Origin: Aquila chrysaetos chrysaetos
Taxonomy: Eukaryota; Chordata; Aves; Accipitriformes; Accipitridae
Length of the DNA stretch: 64,000 nucleotides
Reading direction: 5' to 3'
Assembly (NCBI RefSeq): GCF_900496995.4
Contig: NC_044029.1
Span: forward strand, 17,545,614-17,609,613
The notes beneath the pieces were generated by a model. The model searched no databases. It worked only from the letters and a program-made list of their open reading frames with translations, and was not told the DNA's origin. Positions within the stretch are counted from its first letter, which is position 1. Each line of letters opens with the position of its first letter. Shown one piece after another: positions 1 through 10,915 of the stretch. Both the position numbers and the translations under genes were made by a program.

Positions 1-1257
1 TTGGCCCTGCGTACAGGCTGCGGAGGTCATCCACTCTGCACGGGACATGGGGACCCTGGAGAGCTTTACACCAAGTCGTTCGTTTCCCTTTGGGCAGCAG
101 TGGTTCTGCCACTGCTACAGGCAGCCACTTTCTCCAGGGCAAGGGGCTGGGATGACAACAGGCTGCTGTACACTCCAGTCAGACTAAGACACTGTTCTCT
201 GAGGACCCGGTGCAGCAAAAGCCAAGGCACTTTCTGCATTGCCAATGGCTCTTCACAAGAGAACTGTGCTCTGGCTTTAGCAGAAAAAGGTGTTGGTCAC
301 AGGCAGCCACATAGCACTGTGCACAGCTTTTTGGCAGGTGTCTTGCTTATTCAAGTAGTGGCATATATCTTGCCTTGCAGTGTTGATGCCAAAACAATCA
401 GGGGTTCTACAAAAGCCTTTTGATGTCAAAGCAAGATGACAGCTAGATTTCTACCAGCACTGTATTTCAGCTGTGTTGCTAGCTGAAAATGGCTTGCAGG
501 CCAGGAGATCTTTAGAGGGATCTGAATGAAAGAAACTGAGTGTTGAAGGGTTTGTTTTAAGGAGGCAAATTAGGCAGCCAAAGGAACTCAGGTGCTCACC
601 TGACATGTTGGCAGAACGGCCTATCCAGCCTACTAAGTATTGCATGTTGCAGGCAGCAAAGTGCAACTGTGACGGTTGCTGGCAGGAGCGGCAAGGAGTG
701 CAGAGCTACACTCCTGTACAGAGCAAAGATGGAACCTCCAGGGCTCTATGGTCATCTGCTGAGGACATCTAATATCCCAACATGCCTCTTTGCTTTCCCT
801 GCTTCATGTCTAATTACTTTGCATGCTGGAGGGCAGGGTGTCTTATCTAAGTGACAAACCCTGCATAGGAAGCCTTGTGTATGTGCGGAGTTAGGAGAGC
901 AGAGTGCTGATAGCACAGAGGTGAGGAAAGGTGTAAACACCACGGCAGAGCCCCAGGGCATCACCAGGGTATCACTCATTTGCAGATCAGCCACTTGCAT
1001 CTGGTCTGCTCTGATGCGCTGTTTCCTGCTAAACAGAGCTGACCCTCTGGCACAAAGCAGCTTTTGGTCTCTTCTGGCCTGCCTTCAGGATGTCACCTGT
1101 GTTGCCTTATTTTTTAAAATCTCTCGCCAGCATCTGTTGACTCACTGCTGTTACTCCCACAACCCTGATGCCTCACGCAGACCCATACAGCAGTCCCTGG
1201 GGCTTGCTCCAGGGCACCCCCCCCCCCACCCTTCGCAGGTTCCCTGTGCTGCTGTGG
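1..1257. other. Intergenic DNA, no gene recognised
   Basis: I see no splice-supported coding exon, RNA gene or clear repeat here. The open frames are short, lack family resemblance and overlap on both strands. A C-run lies just before the LTR that starts near 1258. Confidence 0.5.
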
Positions 1258-2436
1258 TGGGGTGACCCTGGCTGGATGCCACCTGACCTGGACGCCAGGT
1301 GCCCACCAAAGCTGTTCTATCACTCCCCCTCCTCAGCTGGACAGGGGAGAGAAAAATATAACAAAGGGCCCGTGGGTCAAGATAAGGACAGGAGAGATCA
1401 CTCACCAGTTACCGTCATGGGCAAAACAGACTCAACTTGGGGAAAATTAACTCAATTTATTACCAATCAACCAGAGTAGGGTAATGAGAAATAAAACCAG
1501 ATCTCAAAAAACCTTCCCTCCACCCCTCCCTTCTTCCCGGGCACAACTTCACTCCTGGATTCTCTACCTACCCCCGCCAGTGGCGCAGGGGGATGAGGAA
1601 TGGGGTTTATGGTCAGTTCATCACATGTTATCTCTGCTGCTTCATCCTCTTGAGGGGCAGGACTCATCACACTCTTCCCCTGCTCTGCCGTGGGGTCCCA
1701 CCCACGGGAGACAGTCCTCCACGAACTTCTCCAGCATGGGTCCTTCCCACAGGCTGCAGTTCTTCACGAACTGCTCCAGCGTGGGTCCCCGTGGGGTCAC
1801 AAGTCCTGCCAGAAAACCTGCTCCGTGGGCTCCTCTCTCCACAGATCCACAGGTCCTGCCAGGAGCCTGCTCCAGCGTGGGGTTCCCACGGGGTCACAGC
1901 CTCCTTCGGGAACCCACCTGCTCCGGCGTGGGGTCCTCCCCGGGCTGCAGGTGGATATCTGCTCCACCGTGGACCTCCATGGACTGCAGGTGGATATCTG
2001 CTCCACCGTGGACCTCCATGGGCTGCAGGTGGAGATCTGCTCCACCGTGGACCTCCATGGGCTGCAGGGGGACAGCCTGCCTCACCATGGTCTTCCCCAC
2101 GGGCTGCAGGGGAATCTGCTCCGGCGGCTGGAGCATCTCCTCCCCCTCCTTCTTCACTGACCTGGGGGTCTGCAGGGCTGTTTCTCTTACATGTTCTTGC
2201 TGCTCTCTCTGGCTGCAGTTTCTGTGCCCCAGCAACTTTTTTCCCCTTCTTAAGTACGTTCTCCCAGAGGCACTACCACCGTTGCTGATGGGCTCAGCCT
2301 TGGCCAGCGGCAGGTCCATCTTGGAACCAGTGGGCATTGGCTCTGTTGGACACAGGGGAAGCTTGCAGCAGCTTCTCACAGAAGCCACCCCTGTAACCCC
2401 CCTGCTACCAAAACCTTGCCACACAAACCCAATACA
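1258..2436 (-). mobile_element. Solo LTR of an avian endogenous retrovirus
   Basis: Read on the minus strand the element starts TGTATTGGG at 2436 and runs for about 1.2 kb to CACCCCA near 1258, so it has TG...CA ends. Shorter homologous pieces occur at 13155-13610. The copy contains a 39-bp internal tandem repeat (1945-2061) and no internal coding region on either side, so it looks like a solo LTR. The family is a common avian LTR; the class (ERVL or ERVK) is inferred, not shown. The long frames across it result from the 39-bp period being a multiple of three. Confidence 0.65.
1945..2103. repeat. 39-bp tandem repeat inside the LTR
   Basis: The motif CTGCAGG recurs at 1945, 1984, 2023 and 2062, exactly 39 bp apart, with nearly identical sequence between (TGGATATCTGCTCCACCGTG). 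The fourth copy is degenerate. The unit keeps every reading frame open. Confidence 0.85.
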
Positions 2437-2639
2437 GCTGCTTGTCCTCTCTAGGTAAAGGGTTGTGGGGCAGGGACAGAAGCACCCACCCAAATTGTGT
2501 ATTCTTTGCATTTGACTGCTGTAAATGCTCCAGCCCTCGGGTGCTTTTTGGAAGGGAGGCAATGAAGGTGACTGCCCGGGCTGCGAGCGGGGAAAGGGCA
2601 GGGCAATGTAAGCCCCGTGCCCCCAGTAAGTAGTTACCG
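2437..2639. other. Spacer between LTR and CpG island
   Basis: Nothing recognisable. Confidence 0.4.
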
Positions 2640-3560
2640 CCTGTGGCTGGTCTCTACTGGGCTGAGCTGTCAGTCGTCTCTCATCCGGCTGATGCTCGGA
2701 GAACAGTCGTTACGGGGATGCTGCCGCCCGGCGGCCAAAGGTCGGTACTGCCGTTTGGGAGCCGCGCACGCGCGGCGGTGCCCCTGTCCTGCGCGTGCCG
2801 TCCGACGGTAACGGCGGTGCGGCACCGGCGGGAGGTGCCGCCGCGCTCGCTGCTTCCTCCCGGGGAGGAAACGCCGCCGCCGCCCCAGGCGCGCGGTGCG
2901 GGCGGGCGCTCGGCGCGCAAAGCGCGGAACCGCCGCGCCGGCACCGGACGGGTGCGCAGCGCCGCCGCCGCTCTCGCCGCTGCCGCCTCGTGGCCTAGGC
3001 GCGGTACTGCAGCCCGGCGTCCGCGCGCCGGCTCTGGCCCCTCCTGCCCGCCGTCAGCGGCCGGCGCGTGCGCGGTCCGCGGGAGCAGCGCGGCGGCGCG
3101 CGGGGCGCGGGGCGCGGGGCGCGGGTCCGGGCGGCAGCGGGCGAGCGCCGGGACCGCGGGTGAGGCGAGCGATCCCCTCCGGCGGGGGCGAGCCGGGCCA
3201 GGGCAGCGCCGGGGAGTTCCCCGAGAGCCGCCGGTAGAAGGGAAGAGGGGACGGAGGCGCGCACCCCCCAGGCGCGGCCAGCGGGCGCCTCCCCGAGTCG
3301 CCAGAGCTCCCCCGGCCCCGCTCGGCCCGTGCGGCTGCCCCCAGCTCCAGCCCCTCCCCTGGAGCCTGTGCTGTGGCCGCAGGCAGCCCCCGAGCCCTGT
3401 CGTGAGGGCAGCAAGCCGGCCCTGCGGTGTTCTCGAGTCTCCCTCAACGTGGGTGCCGCTAGCAGCGGCGCGGGGAACGAGCGGCGTCTGCGGAAGCCCC
3501 TGCGGAAGGAGGGGGCTCCGGCCAGGGTCGAGCTGCGGTCATAACGGTCACTGCTGCCTC
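2640..3560. promoter_or_regulatory. CpG island, likely promoter of an unidentified gene
   Basis: A sharply bounded block of very high GC with dense CpG stands out from its AT-richer flanks. Such blocks usually mark promoters. All six frames are open for long stretches because of base composition, so coding claims are unsafe. A CT-rich tract ending CCCAG near 3573 could be a splice acceptor for a plus-strand transcript. I cannot assign a gene. Confidence 0.5.
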
Positions 3561-4139
3561 TTTCCCTCTCCCAGAGGCCAGGCTGTGGGTGCGGTTGTCC
3601 GTTCGTCCCCCGGGGATGCCGTTGAAAGCAGCAGCCTCAGGCTTGCGTGGGCTGTCTCTGCCTGGCCTCCCTCTCCTCGCGGCGCGGGAGCGCAGAGGGA
3701 CAGGCGGAGCGCTTACTGGCTGTGGGCAGGAGCTGCTGAAGCTGGAGAGGCCACAGAAGGGTAAAGCTGCTGAAGAATAAAATAAAGAGGATCCAACCAG
3801 CAGCTGCAGACAGGAGACAGCCTGCCTCTCCAGGTGAGGATGGATCCTTCTTAGTGTAGTCCTCAGCAGATCTGATCACCAACGTGCACGGCAGCATCTG
3901 TATGTGTAACCAAAAGCACAGTACAGCCATGCAGTGTGTGTGCATGTGAGGCTGTGTTTCTAGGAAGCCTCATATTTTAAGAGCTGTAAGATACCAATCT
4001 ATTCTCTGAGGTGGATGACAGTCAAGTGACTGCAGCTACAGAGGAGGAAGGGAGAGGGAGAGAGAGAGAGAGGGACATGTCTGAACTGTCAAATTCTCCC
4101 AGCAGCTCCAAGAGTGGGAGGTACAGTGAGTCCTGGACC
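3561..4139. other. Non-coding stretch with a (GA)n microsatellite
   Basis: A GA-rich simple repeat sits near 4050-4078. AATAAAATAAA occurs at 3776-3786, but without a supported gene it is not evidence of a transcript end. Confidence 0.4.
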
Positions 4140-4785
4140 CCTGGGGCTGTGTCACCCCTCTTCTGCATCCTCATCCCTCCCTGCCCCCACCTTCTCTTTC
4201 TCTCACTGCTTTAATTTTTTTGTTTTTCCTTCCTGCACTTCTCCCTCTCTTGTTCTCCAAGTCCCCCTCTTTCTCTGTTGTTCTACCTCTCTGTTTTCTT
4301 TTTCTCTCTCCAATTCTGTCCTGTCCCATCCCTCTTTTTTTCATCCTCTGTCCCCATCACTACTTTGTCTTTCTCCATCTGTCTTCTTATCCCAATCTTG
4401 TTAATTCCTCCCTGTCTGCCCTTTAGCCCTTCACAATTCCCGCTTCTCTCACCTGTCTGATGCTGTCTCTATTTTTAAATTCCTTTCTCTGCCCTGTATT
4501 CTAGATACACTTTTACTTTCTTAGATTCTCTTGTTCCAGGTCCCTGTCCCTATGTTTTAACTTCTTCCCTCCCTGTCCCATAGCCCATTTTTGTCTTTAT
4601 CATTCTCTCTCTGTCTGGCTCCCTGTCCCTATTCTTTATTTCCCCTCTCCCCTTTAGATCATCAATGTTTTTGGTATTTCTCAGTCTCCCTCTTGTCCAC
4701 CTCACTGTCCCCTTTTTTAATTCCTCCTTCTGCCCTGTGGCCCATCCCTAATCTTTGTTTTTCTCCATCTCTCTGTCTGGTACCC
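4140..4785. repeat. CT-rich diverged tandem array, about 80-bp period
   Basis: The plus strand is almost pure pyrimidine. Phrases of the form 'TCTGCCCTNTAGCCC' or 'CCCTGTCCC' recur near 4413, 4487, 4572, 4650 and 4730, roughly 74-85 bp apart, with a repeated 'TTTCTCCATCTCTCTGTCTGG' type spacer. This is an old, diverged minisatellite rather than random low complexity. The ERVL LTR is inserted exactly at its right edge. Confidence 0.6.
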
Positions 4786-5220
4786 TGTCGTGGTTTCAGC
4801 CCAGCCAGTAACAAAGGACCACGCAACCGCTCGCTCACTCCTCCCGCCCCCCTCCGGTGGGATGGGAAGGAGATGGAGGAGAGAAAAGAAAAAAAAACCC
4901 TGGAACCTCGAGGGTTGAGATAAGGGCGGTTTACTGGGACAACACAAAAAAAAGTTACAACAACAACGGTACTAATGGAAGAGTATACAAAAAGAGTGAT
5001 GCACAGTGCAACTGCTCAGCACCCGGAACCCGACGCTCCGCCACTTCCCCCACTGAAAGTCGAGACCACCCCCTGGCCCACTCCCCATTTATATACTGGG
5101 CATGATGTCACATGGTATTGAATAGCTCCTTGGCTAGTTCAGGTCAGCTGCCCCGGCTATGCCCCCCCCACCTCCCAGGTTCCTGTAAAAATTAACTCTA
5201 TCCCAGCTGAACCCAGGACA
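4786..5220 (-). mobile_element. 3' LTR of the ERVL-type provirus
   Basis: On the minus strand it starts TGTCCTGGGTTCAGCTGGGA at 5220 and ends at TG(CA) 4786. The related solo LTRs at 43833-44350 and 57842-58431 share the start, the end and the central 'GGTTGAGATAA' R-region block. A TATA-like motif (TATATAAATGG, minus) lies near 5092. Length is about 435 bp, shorter than the 590-bp copy at 57842. Confidence 0.8.
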
Positions 5221-5237
5221 TTATCCACCCCTTATTC
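5221..5237 (-). other. Polypurine tract next to the 3' LTR
   Basis: On the minus strand AATAAGGGGTGGATAA directly precedes the TGTCC start of the LTR, the place where plus-strand DNA priming occurs in retroviral replication. Confidence 0.65.
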
Positions 5238-6024
5238 TATACCATCTACATCATGCCCAGATCCTACATTTTCCAATCAACCACTACCACTTTCCTTGTC
5301 TTATATATATATATATGTATGTATATGGACACACCCCCCACCCCACACACACACAAATAGTATTCCCTTAGTTGATGGGCTATCCCTCCACTGTGTCCAT
5401 CAATTTTATTTAGTCCATGACTTTGGGGCTCCACCTGTTGTAATAGTTCTTCAGGATAAGAGAGATGGTGTGAGGTGTTGGGTTGTTGTATGCTGCCTCT
5501 GGAACTTACGGCTGGTACATTTGGTGCAACCCACACCCTTGGTCTGCAGGTCGAAGATGTTGATCTTGAGGAAATTGCTGGGCGCCAGTTCAAGTTCTAT
5601 CACTGTTGTACTTGGCTCAGTTTCAAAGTCCATCCTTCAGTCATTTGGGTAATTCTTACAGTAATACCCTTGATATGGCATATAGACACTATAGATACAA
5701 TGACATACATTGGCAAGTTATTTAGCAGTTAAATATCATATAGCCTAGTTCACTGGCTATTCTCTCCCAAAATCAAATCTCCCTGAGGTACACAGCGAAC
5801 TTCCCCATCCTTCTGCATCACCCACCAGGTGTACCCAGGTCCCTGAGCAAAAAACAACCCCTTGGATGGGTTTGTCTTGCATTGAGGGAGAACTAACCCA
5901 GACTGTCTTTCCTAACATACTCCTCATGTGCACTAAGGGACTTTTATCCCTTCTACAGTATGTGGAAGTCTTGGTGTGGCGGGGCCAGCCCGATTGGTGG
6001 ATCCTCTAGTATTAACTAACCAGG
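5238..6024 (-). mobile_element. 3' internal region of the ERVL provirus, non-coding or decayed
   Basis: This lies between the integrase remnant and the polypurine tract. It has a TA/GTATG microsatellite near 5303-5320 and several short broken frames on the minus strand. ERVL elements often carry a dUTPase here, but I cannot show one. Confidence 0.4.
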
Positions 6025-6500
6025 GTGGCTTTTGTTAAATGTGTATCCCAATGTTTGAAAGTTCCACCCCCCATTGCTCTCAAGGTATGTTTTCAGCAGT
6101 CCATTGTATCGTTCGATTTTTCCGGAGGCTGGTGCATGATAAGGGATGTGATATACCCACTCAATGCCATGTTCTTTGGCCCAGGTGTCTATGAGGTTGT
6201 TTTGGAAGTGAGTCCCGTTGTCTGACTCGATTCTTTCTGGGGTGCCGTCTTGCCATAAAACTTTCTTCTCTCAAGGCCCAGGATAGTGTTCTGGGCCAGT
6301 GGCGTGGCGACACAGGATATGTTTCCAGACCATCCAGTGGTTGCTTTCCACCATTGTAAGCACATGGCACTTGCCTTGGCAGGTTCGTGGGAGTGTGATA
6401 TAGTCAATCTGCCAGGCCTCCCACTGTTTATATTTCATGCCATCGCCCTCCATATGACAGGGTGGTTTAGCCGCTTGGCTTGCTTAATTGCGGCACATGT
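6025..6500 (-). pseudogene. ERVL integrase core, broken
   Basis: Translated on the minus strand, short frames in different phases give the integrase catalytic core: first aspartate in a WQIDYI context near 6430, second aspartate in SDNG near 6226, and the glutamate in GKIERYNG near 6110. The pieces lie in different frames and one stop interrupts them after the first aspartate, so no enzyme can be made. The zinc-binding N-terminal domain would lie at 6500-6780 and is decayed. Confidence 0.75.
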
Positions 6501-6786
6501 TTCACATTCATAGGAGATAACCCATGTGCGATAGTGTCCATGGTTAAGTCCACCCCTCGATCACGAGCCCATCTATATGTTGCATCTCTTCCCTGATGGC
6601 CCGAGGTATCATGGGCTCACTGAGCCATAAATAGCTCACCCCTACGTTGCCAGTCCAGGTCCACCTGAGACACTATCAAATCATTGGTGGCCTGATCTGC
6701 TGCTGGTTGTTTTGATGTTCTTCAGTGGCCCGACTCTTGGGTACATGAGCATCTACGTGGTTTTGTACTTTTATCCACTAGCTTCT

Positions 6787-7083
6787 CTATCCGAACAGCC
6801 AATATCCTTGCCACAGTGGGCAGCTCCAGATGAGTTTACCTCTGTGCTGCCAGCTGCTCTTCTTCCATTGCTGTAGCCACCCCCATAGGGCATTTGCCAT
6901 CATCCATGAGTCAGTAAGAGATAGAGTCACTGGCCACTTCTCTCTTTCAGCAATGTCTAACGCTAGCTGGATGGCTTTCACCTCTGCAAACTGACTCGAT
7001 TCACCTTCTCCTTCAGCAGTTTCTGCGACCAGTCGTGTAGGACTCCATACAGCAGCCTTTGCCTGACTGTGATCTAGCCTCAT
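6787..7083 (-). pseudogene. ERVL RNase H domain fragment
   Basis: A 98-residue minus-strand frame shows the RNase H pattern: GEGESSQFAEVKAIQLAL with the catalytic glutamate, then TDSWMMANALWGWL with the next aspartate. The first catalytic motif (TDGS type) is not found upstream, where the sequence is disturbed near the junction with the nested element. It sits downstream of the reverse transcriptase piece, as expected for pol. Confidence 0.8.
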
Positions 7084-7721
7084 TATGTATATAAATCACT
7101 CGGTCTGTTACACTCTGTAAATTTGCCCAATTGTCTCGAGCCCACTCTTCCCCAGGCGGGGAGGGTCGAGCTCCATACTTGCCAAGAGTGCATAAAACGA
7201 GTCAAGATTTTTACTGATGGAGAGTTTTTGATAACCATTTTTTTTCAGTCATTTTTGTTGCAAAGGGCCAAACTCACTTCGGGGAACGTCAAAACTTAGT
7301 TACACCACACACGCAACAACTGCTGTGTCGCCCTCTTCTTCCTTCCCCGAGTGGCTGAAGGGACCAAAATCTCACTTCGGGGAGTCAAAACTTAGTTTGC
7401 TCACAAGTGCAGACTTTCTGTGCCTGGTCCCCTCAACTTCCCCCGAGTAGTCAACCCTCATCTAATGAGGACAGTTCCCCCCTTTTGCACTAAGAGATCC
7501 TTGCACTTGATCCTGATAGACAGAGCCCTACAATTACGAGTAGTTGGGGTGAAAATACACTGAGGTGTGTGCGGTATGTGCGGGAATTCCCTAATCGACC
7601 CCCTTGCTTTCTGGGAACACCTCTCACCCTTTCAGGTGTAGGGCCAGGTGCGGCTGTGGAACGAAACGTTCTTCCCCTGTTACAAACCACACAAAACCTG
7701 CCACCCCTCTGTCTGTCCAGG

Positions 7722-7739
7722 ATCCTGTCCGTGACGCCA
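7722..7739 (-). other. Candidate primer-binding site of the nested ERV
   Basis: Six bases after the LTR end the minus strand reads TGGCGTCACGGACAGGAT. It starts with the obligatory TGG. I could not match the rest to a common retroviral primer tRNA with confidence. Confidence 0.45.
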
Positions 7740-7745
7740 GTTTAA

Positions 7746-8526
7746 TGTCACGGTCCACTCGGTGGACTCGTGATGGTTCGTTTTGCTACGGATCTTCGAA
7801 AGTGCAAAATTAAGGTGACCCAACACCAAAGGCGATAGCAGTAATCACACAGTAAAACTTTATTGTATTGCCTGTGAAGAGGCACGTGATAGTTAGAGAT
7901 GGGTGAAAGAAAGGAGAAAAGTAAAGTGTTAAGTTTAGAGAGAGGAGAAAGAGAGGTTATAGCTACCACCACTGATCTCAAGACGTCCTAACGGTCCCGG
8001 GTCCAGCTAATGCTGCGTCGTCAATCGTCGTGGTCCTTGGTGGGGAAGCTTCAAATTTCCGTTGTTTAGAAGTCATCTTTTATGCTTAGTAACACACCTT
8101 GCTCCACCTCTGCCTCAGGAGTCTCCGTCCTTCTCAGAATACAATTATCATATCTCCGCCCTTCTCGAGCGAGGCTATCACGCAGGGCGCAAGGGTCAGT
8201 GTCTGAGGTGTGGTAAGTCTTGGAGGGCGGGTAGCCTTCGACAGGAGGTTTGTGTTTGGTATTATAATGAAGCAAAGTTCGTCTAGAGTTCCATGATTTC
8301 TTCATCGATGTTATGGCAAACGGTTGCAATCCATCCTTTTTGACAGTAGGCTATGCGGTTACCCTCTAACGTGCTCTAGCCAGGTACCTTCCAGGAGCCT
8401 TGTACCGGCACATTCTGTCCTTGGGATTGGCCGCTGCGCTCCACACAGGCTGTTGTCAGGTAACGTACTGTTCATGTTCCTGATGACAATGTTGAGACAA
8501 TGCTGATTTTCTGACCGACTCTTACA
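7746..8526 (-). mobile_element. LTR of the nested ERV
   Basis: On the minus strand it runs from TGTAAGAGTCGG at 8526 to CCGTGACA at 7746, about 780 bp with TG...CA ends. A poly(A) signal AATAAA (minus) is at 7859-7864. A diverged relative is recognisable at about 26300-27150 through the shared 'TTGTTACA...AAACACA' block. Confidence 0.65.
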
Positions 8527-8529
8527 CAT

Positions 8530-9290
8530 ACCACTTAGCTGCCTTTGATTCCAGTTCATATTGAAGCTCTAACATATCTGGCACAGCAGCGCTCAGCGGT
8601 GGCGTGACTTCATGCAGCCCACGATAATCTACTGTTAGTCTCCATTCCCCATTAGATTTCCGCACGGGCCATATGGGACTATTAAAGGGTGAGTGAGTCT
8701 TCCTGATCACTCCTTGACTCTGCAATTGGCAAATCAGCTTATGGATGGGGATCAGGGAGTCTCGGTTGGTGCGATATTGCCGCCGGTGCACCGTCGTGGT
8801 AGCAATTGGCACCTGTTGTTCTTCAACCTTCAGCAACCCCACAACCGAAGGGTCTTGAGAGAGACCAGGCAGGGTAGACAGCTGTTCAATCTCCTCCGTC
8901 TCCAATGCAGCTATACCAAAAGCCCAACGGTACCCTTTTGGGTCCTTGAAATACCCCCTCCTGAGATAATCTATACCAAGGATGCACGGGGCCTCTGGGC
9001 CAGTTGCAATGGGGTGTTTATGCCACTCATTCCCGGTTAGACTCATTTCAGCTTCCAATACGGTTTAGCTCTATGGGATCCCCCTGTCACACCAGAGATA
9101 CAGATGGGTTCTGCCCCCTTTATAACTTGATGGCATTAGGGTGCATTGTGCACCAGTGTCTACTAGAGCCTTATATTCCTGTGGGTCTGATGTGCCAGGC
9201 CATCGAATCCACACTGTCCAGTAGACTCGGTTGTCCCTCTCCTCCACCTGGCTGGAGGCAGGGCCCCTCTAATCCTGGTTAGAATATTCG
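8530..9290 (-). pseudogene. ERVL protease and N-terminal reverse transcriptase
   Basis: The minus strand encodes a retroviral aspartic protease active site (LVDTGAQCT) near 9147-9172. After a short break a 178-residue frame (9058-8522) begins with the protease tail (ILGIDYLRRGYF) and continues into the reverse transcriptase fingers (SPFNSPIWPVRKSNGEWR, DYRGL). The frame ends where the nested LTR begins, before the polymerase YXDD motif, so the active centre is missing. Confidence 0.85.
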
Positions 9291-10312
9291 TTACTCACTT
9301 TTCGCACACATGAATCAGAAGTCCCTTCAAGAGGATCAGAAATGAGATCAGCCCATCTACTGCATCTGGGGGACTGCTCACGGGAAACTGGAGCAGCAGT
9401 TTTCCAAGAAGAATCCTCTTTTCTGGTTGCTTTTTCTCGCAACTCTCGTACCCGTGCATCCAGGACTGAGGTAGGTCTTCCATCCCACTTCCTCCATGTC
9501 CTCCTATCCATGGTCATGCCAGGTAAAAAACCACAGGTTAGCCCGTCGTGTGTACTTTCTCTCTCCTCTCTCTTGGGCAGAGGAATGCTTACTCCCAATA
9601 GCTGCGATGCGGGCCTGTACAGGTGGGGAGGAAGACATATCCACTTTGGAATTGCTGGAACTCCTCGGGACAAATTCCTCTACAGCTGAGACCACAGGCC
9701 CATAGGGAGGAAGAGAGACTTCCTTTGTATTGCCGGCGAGTTGGGACAGCCAATTCGTCCACCGTTTGTCCATGGCCTTCTTTCCAGGACATTACTGCCA
9801 ATGAGTTGGCATAGGTTGGTGGTGCACTTCGTAGAAACTTCCACCACATGGGTTGTGTGCATTGGACTTCATCTGGGTCTATGGGTGACTGCGCATTTTC
9901 TGGATCATTATAAATCACCTCCAGCACGGCTAATTCCCTCAGGTACTGGATACCTCTCTCCATGGTGGTCCACTTGCCTTGGTGACGTGTAACTTCATCC
10001 TTGAAGGGGTATCTTTCCTTTACACCTAACAGAAGTCGCCTCCAGAGGCTGAGGACTTGTGTTTTTCTCCCAATCGCCTTGTCGATGCCCCCTTCCCTAG
10101 ATAGAGATCCCAACTGTTTGGCTTCCTTACCCTCTAATTCCACACTACTAGCCCCATTATCCCAGCATCGGAGCAGCCAGGTAACAATGTGCTCACCTGG
10201 GTGGCGGCTAAAATCTTTTCGCATGTCACGCAACTCACTCAGGGATAGAGATCGGGTGATTATTTCAGGTTCTGCCTCTTCCTCTTGTTCTCGCGATGAC
10301 CCTGGTTCATCT
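9290..10312 (-). pseudogene. ERVL gag, 5'-truncated and frameshifted
   Basis: Two main minus-strand frames (10233-9589 and 9673-9269) give a Gag polyprotein fragment. The first starts MRDMRKDFSRHPGEH and carries a capsid-like helical region. The second carries RRTWRKWDGRPTSVL and a charged helix. Both align by eye with the plus-strand copy at 40820-41810. The matrix end is missing because the alpharetrovirus-like LTR starts at 10313. Frames differ, so at least one frameshift separates them. Confidence 0.8.
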
Positions 10313-10895
10313 TGTAGCAGTGCTACATATCAAGGTGCCACGATTAGATCACTGGTCGGCCTGGACCAGGGAAGAGACAGATAACACACATGGTGTGAGT
10401 GCCAACTCCATCCTTTATTGCGCAGTTAATTCCTTTTATACTAACAACGGTAGGTGGGATTACTGATATGTCATAGGGAGGCGACGACTAGCCTTCTACC
10501 TTTCCGTGACATCGCGAGATCTTCCGAACGGTGTTCCCTACATCTCCCCCTCCTCATGTCCAACTAGCTCCCATTGGTTACACACACTATTCATGCACTG
10601 TCCACGCGTCCAGTTGCACTCAATGATTGGCTGCATCAACACTGCACACGCGCATAAACATAAAATATAATTGGTCATACTAACTAAACATACGAGACTT
10701 ATCTCAGTCTAATTGGTCAAGATAAACTGCCAAATTGAGGTTGTTTGTGCCAAGTTCTCTTTATCGTGGAATATGCACCTGTGTTTTTCTAATTGTTATC
10801 TTTCTTATTTTTGTCTTCTTGTTTATTCTGTTCAAGGCCTTCTAAAGGCGTCTGGAATGCTCTTGTGACCGTTAGCTAAATATGTTCCCACAACA
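10313..10895 (-). mobile_element. 3' LTR of the alpharetrovirus-like provirus
   Basis: On the minus strand it starts TGTTGTGGGAAC at about 10895, just after a purine-rich tract, and ends in TGTAGCACTGCTACA at 10313. A TATA box (TATAAAAGG) is near 10434-10442 and an AATAAA near 10415-10420, giving a normal U3-R-U5 order. The last 15 bases form a perfect palindrome around one base. Confidence 0.75.
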
Positions 10896-10915
10896 ATTCC
10901 CCCTCCCTTTTTCTA
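10896..10915 (-). other. Polypurine tract of the alpharetrovirus-like provirus
   Basis: On the minus strand AAAAAGGGAGGGGGAAT directly precedes the LTR start. Confidence 0.65.

Larger units (their letters stand above)
7140..8528 (-). mobile_element. Nested ERV fragment: 5' LTR plus leader, inserted in the ERVL pol
   Basis: The ERVL reverse transcriptase reading stops abruptly at 8529 and pol resumes only near 7130. Between them lies an LTR (8526-7746), a candidate primer-binding site and about 550 bp of leader or early gag. No 3' LTR follows, so the insert is itself truncated, and the middle of the ERVL reverse transcriptase is gone. Two copies of a motif like CGGGGANTCAAAACTTAGTT (7285 and 7376) lie in the leader; a similar motif appears duplicated in gag at 15915-15988. 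Confidence 0.6.
4786..10312 (-). mobile_element. ERVL-type provirus, gag-pro-pol remnant, 5' end lost
   Basis: On the minus strand the order is gag (10312-9290), aspartic protease and N-terminal reverse transcriptase (9290-8530), a break by a nested LTR element, RNase H (7083-6787), integrase (about 6500-6025), a polypurine tract and a 3' LTR (5220-4786). There is no env, as is usual for ERVL. The coding parts contain stops and frameshifts, so the copy is dead. The 5' LTR, primer-binding site and gag start are missing because the alpharetrovirus-like provirus begins at 10313. A second, plus-strand copy of the same family (39770-41815) confirms the gag assignment. Confidence 0.8.

Noticed and set aside
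1484-2562. Open frames of up to 324 codons over the first LTR
   Set aside because: Produced by the 39-bp repeat and LTR sequence; no retroviral coding motifs.
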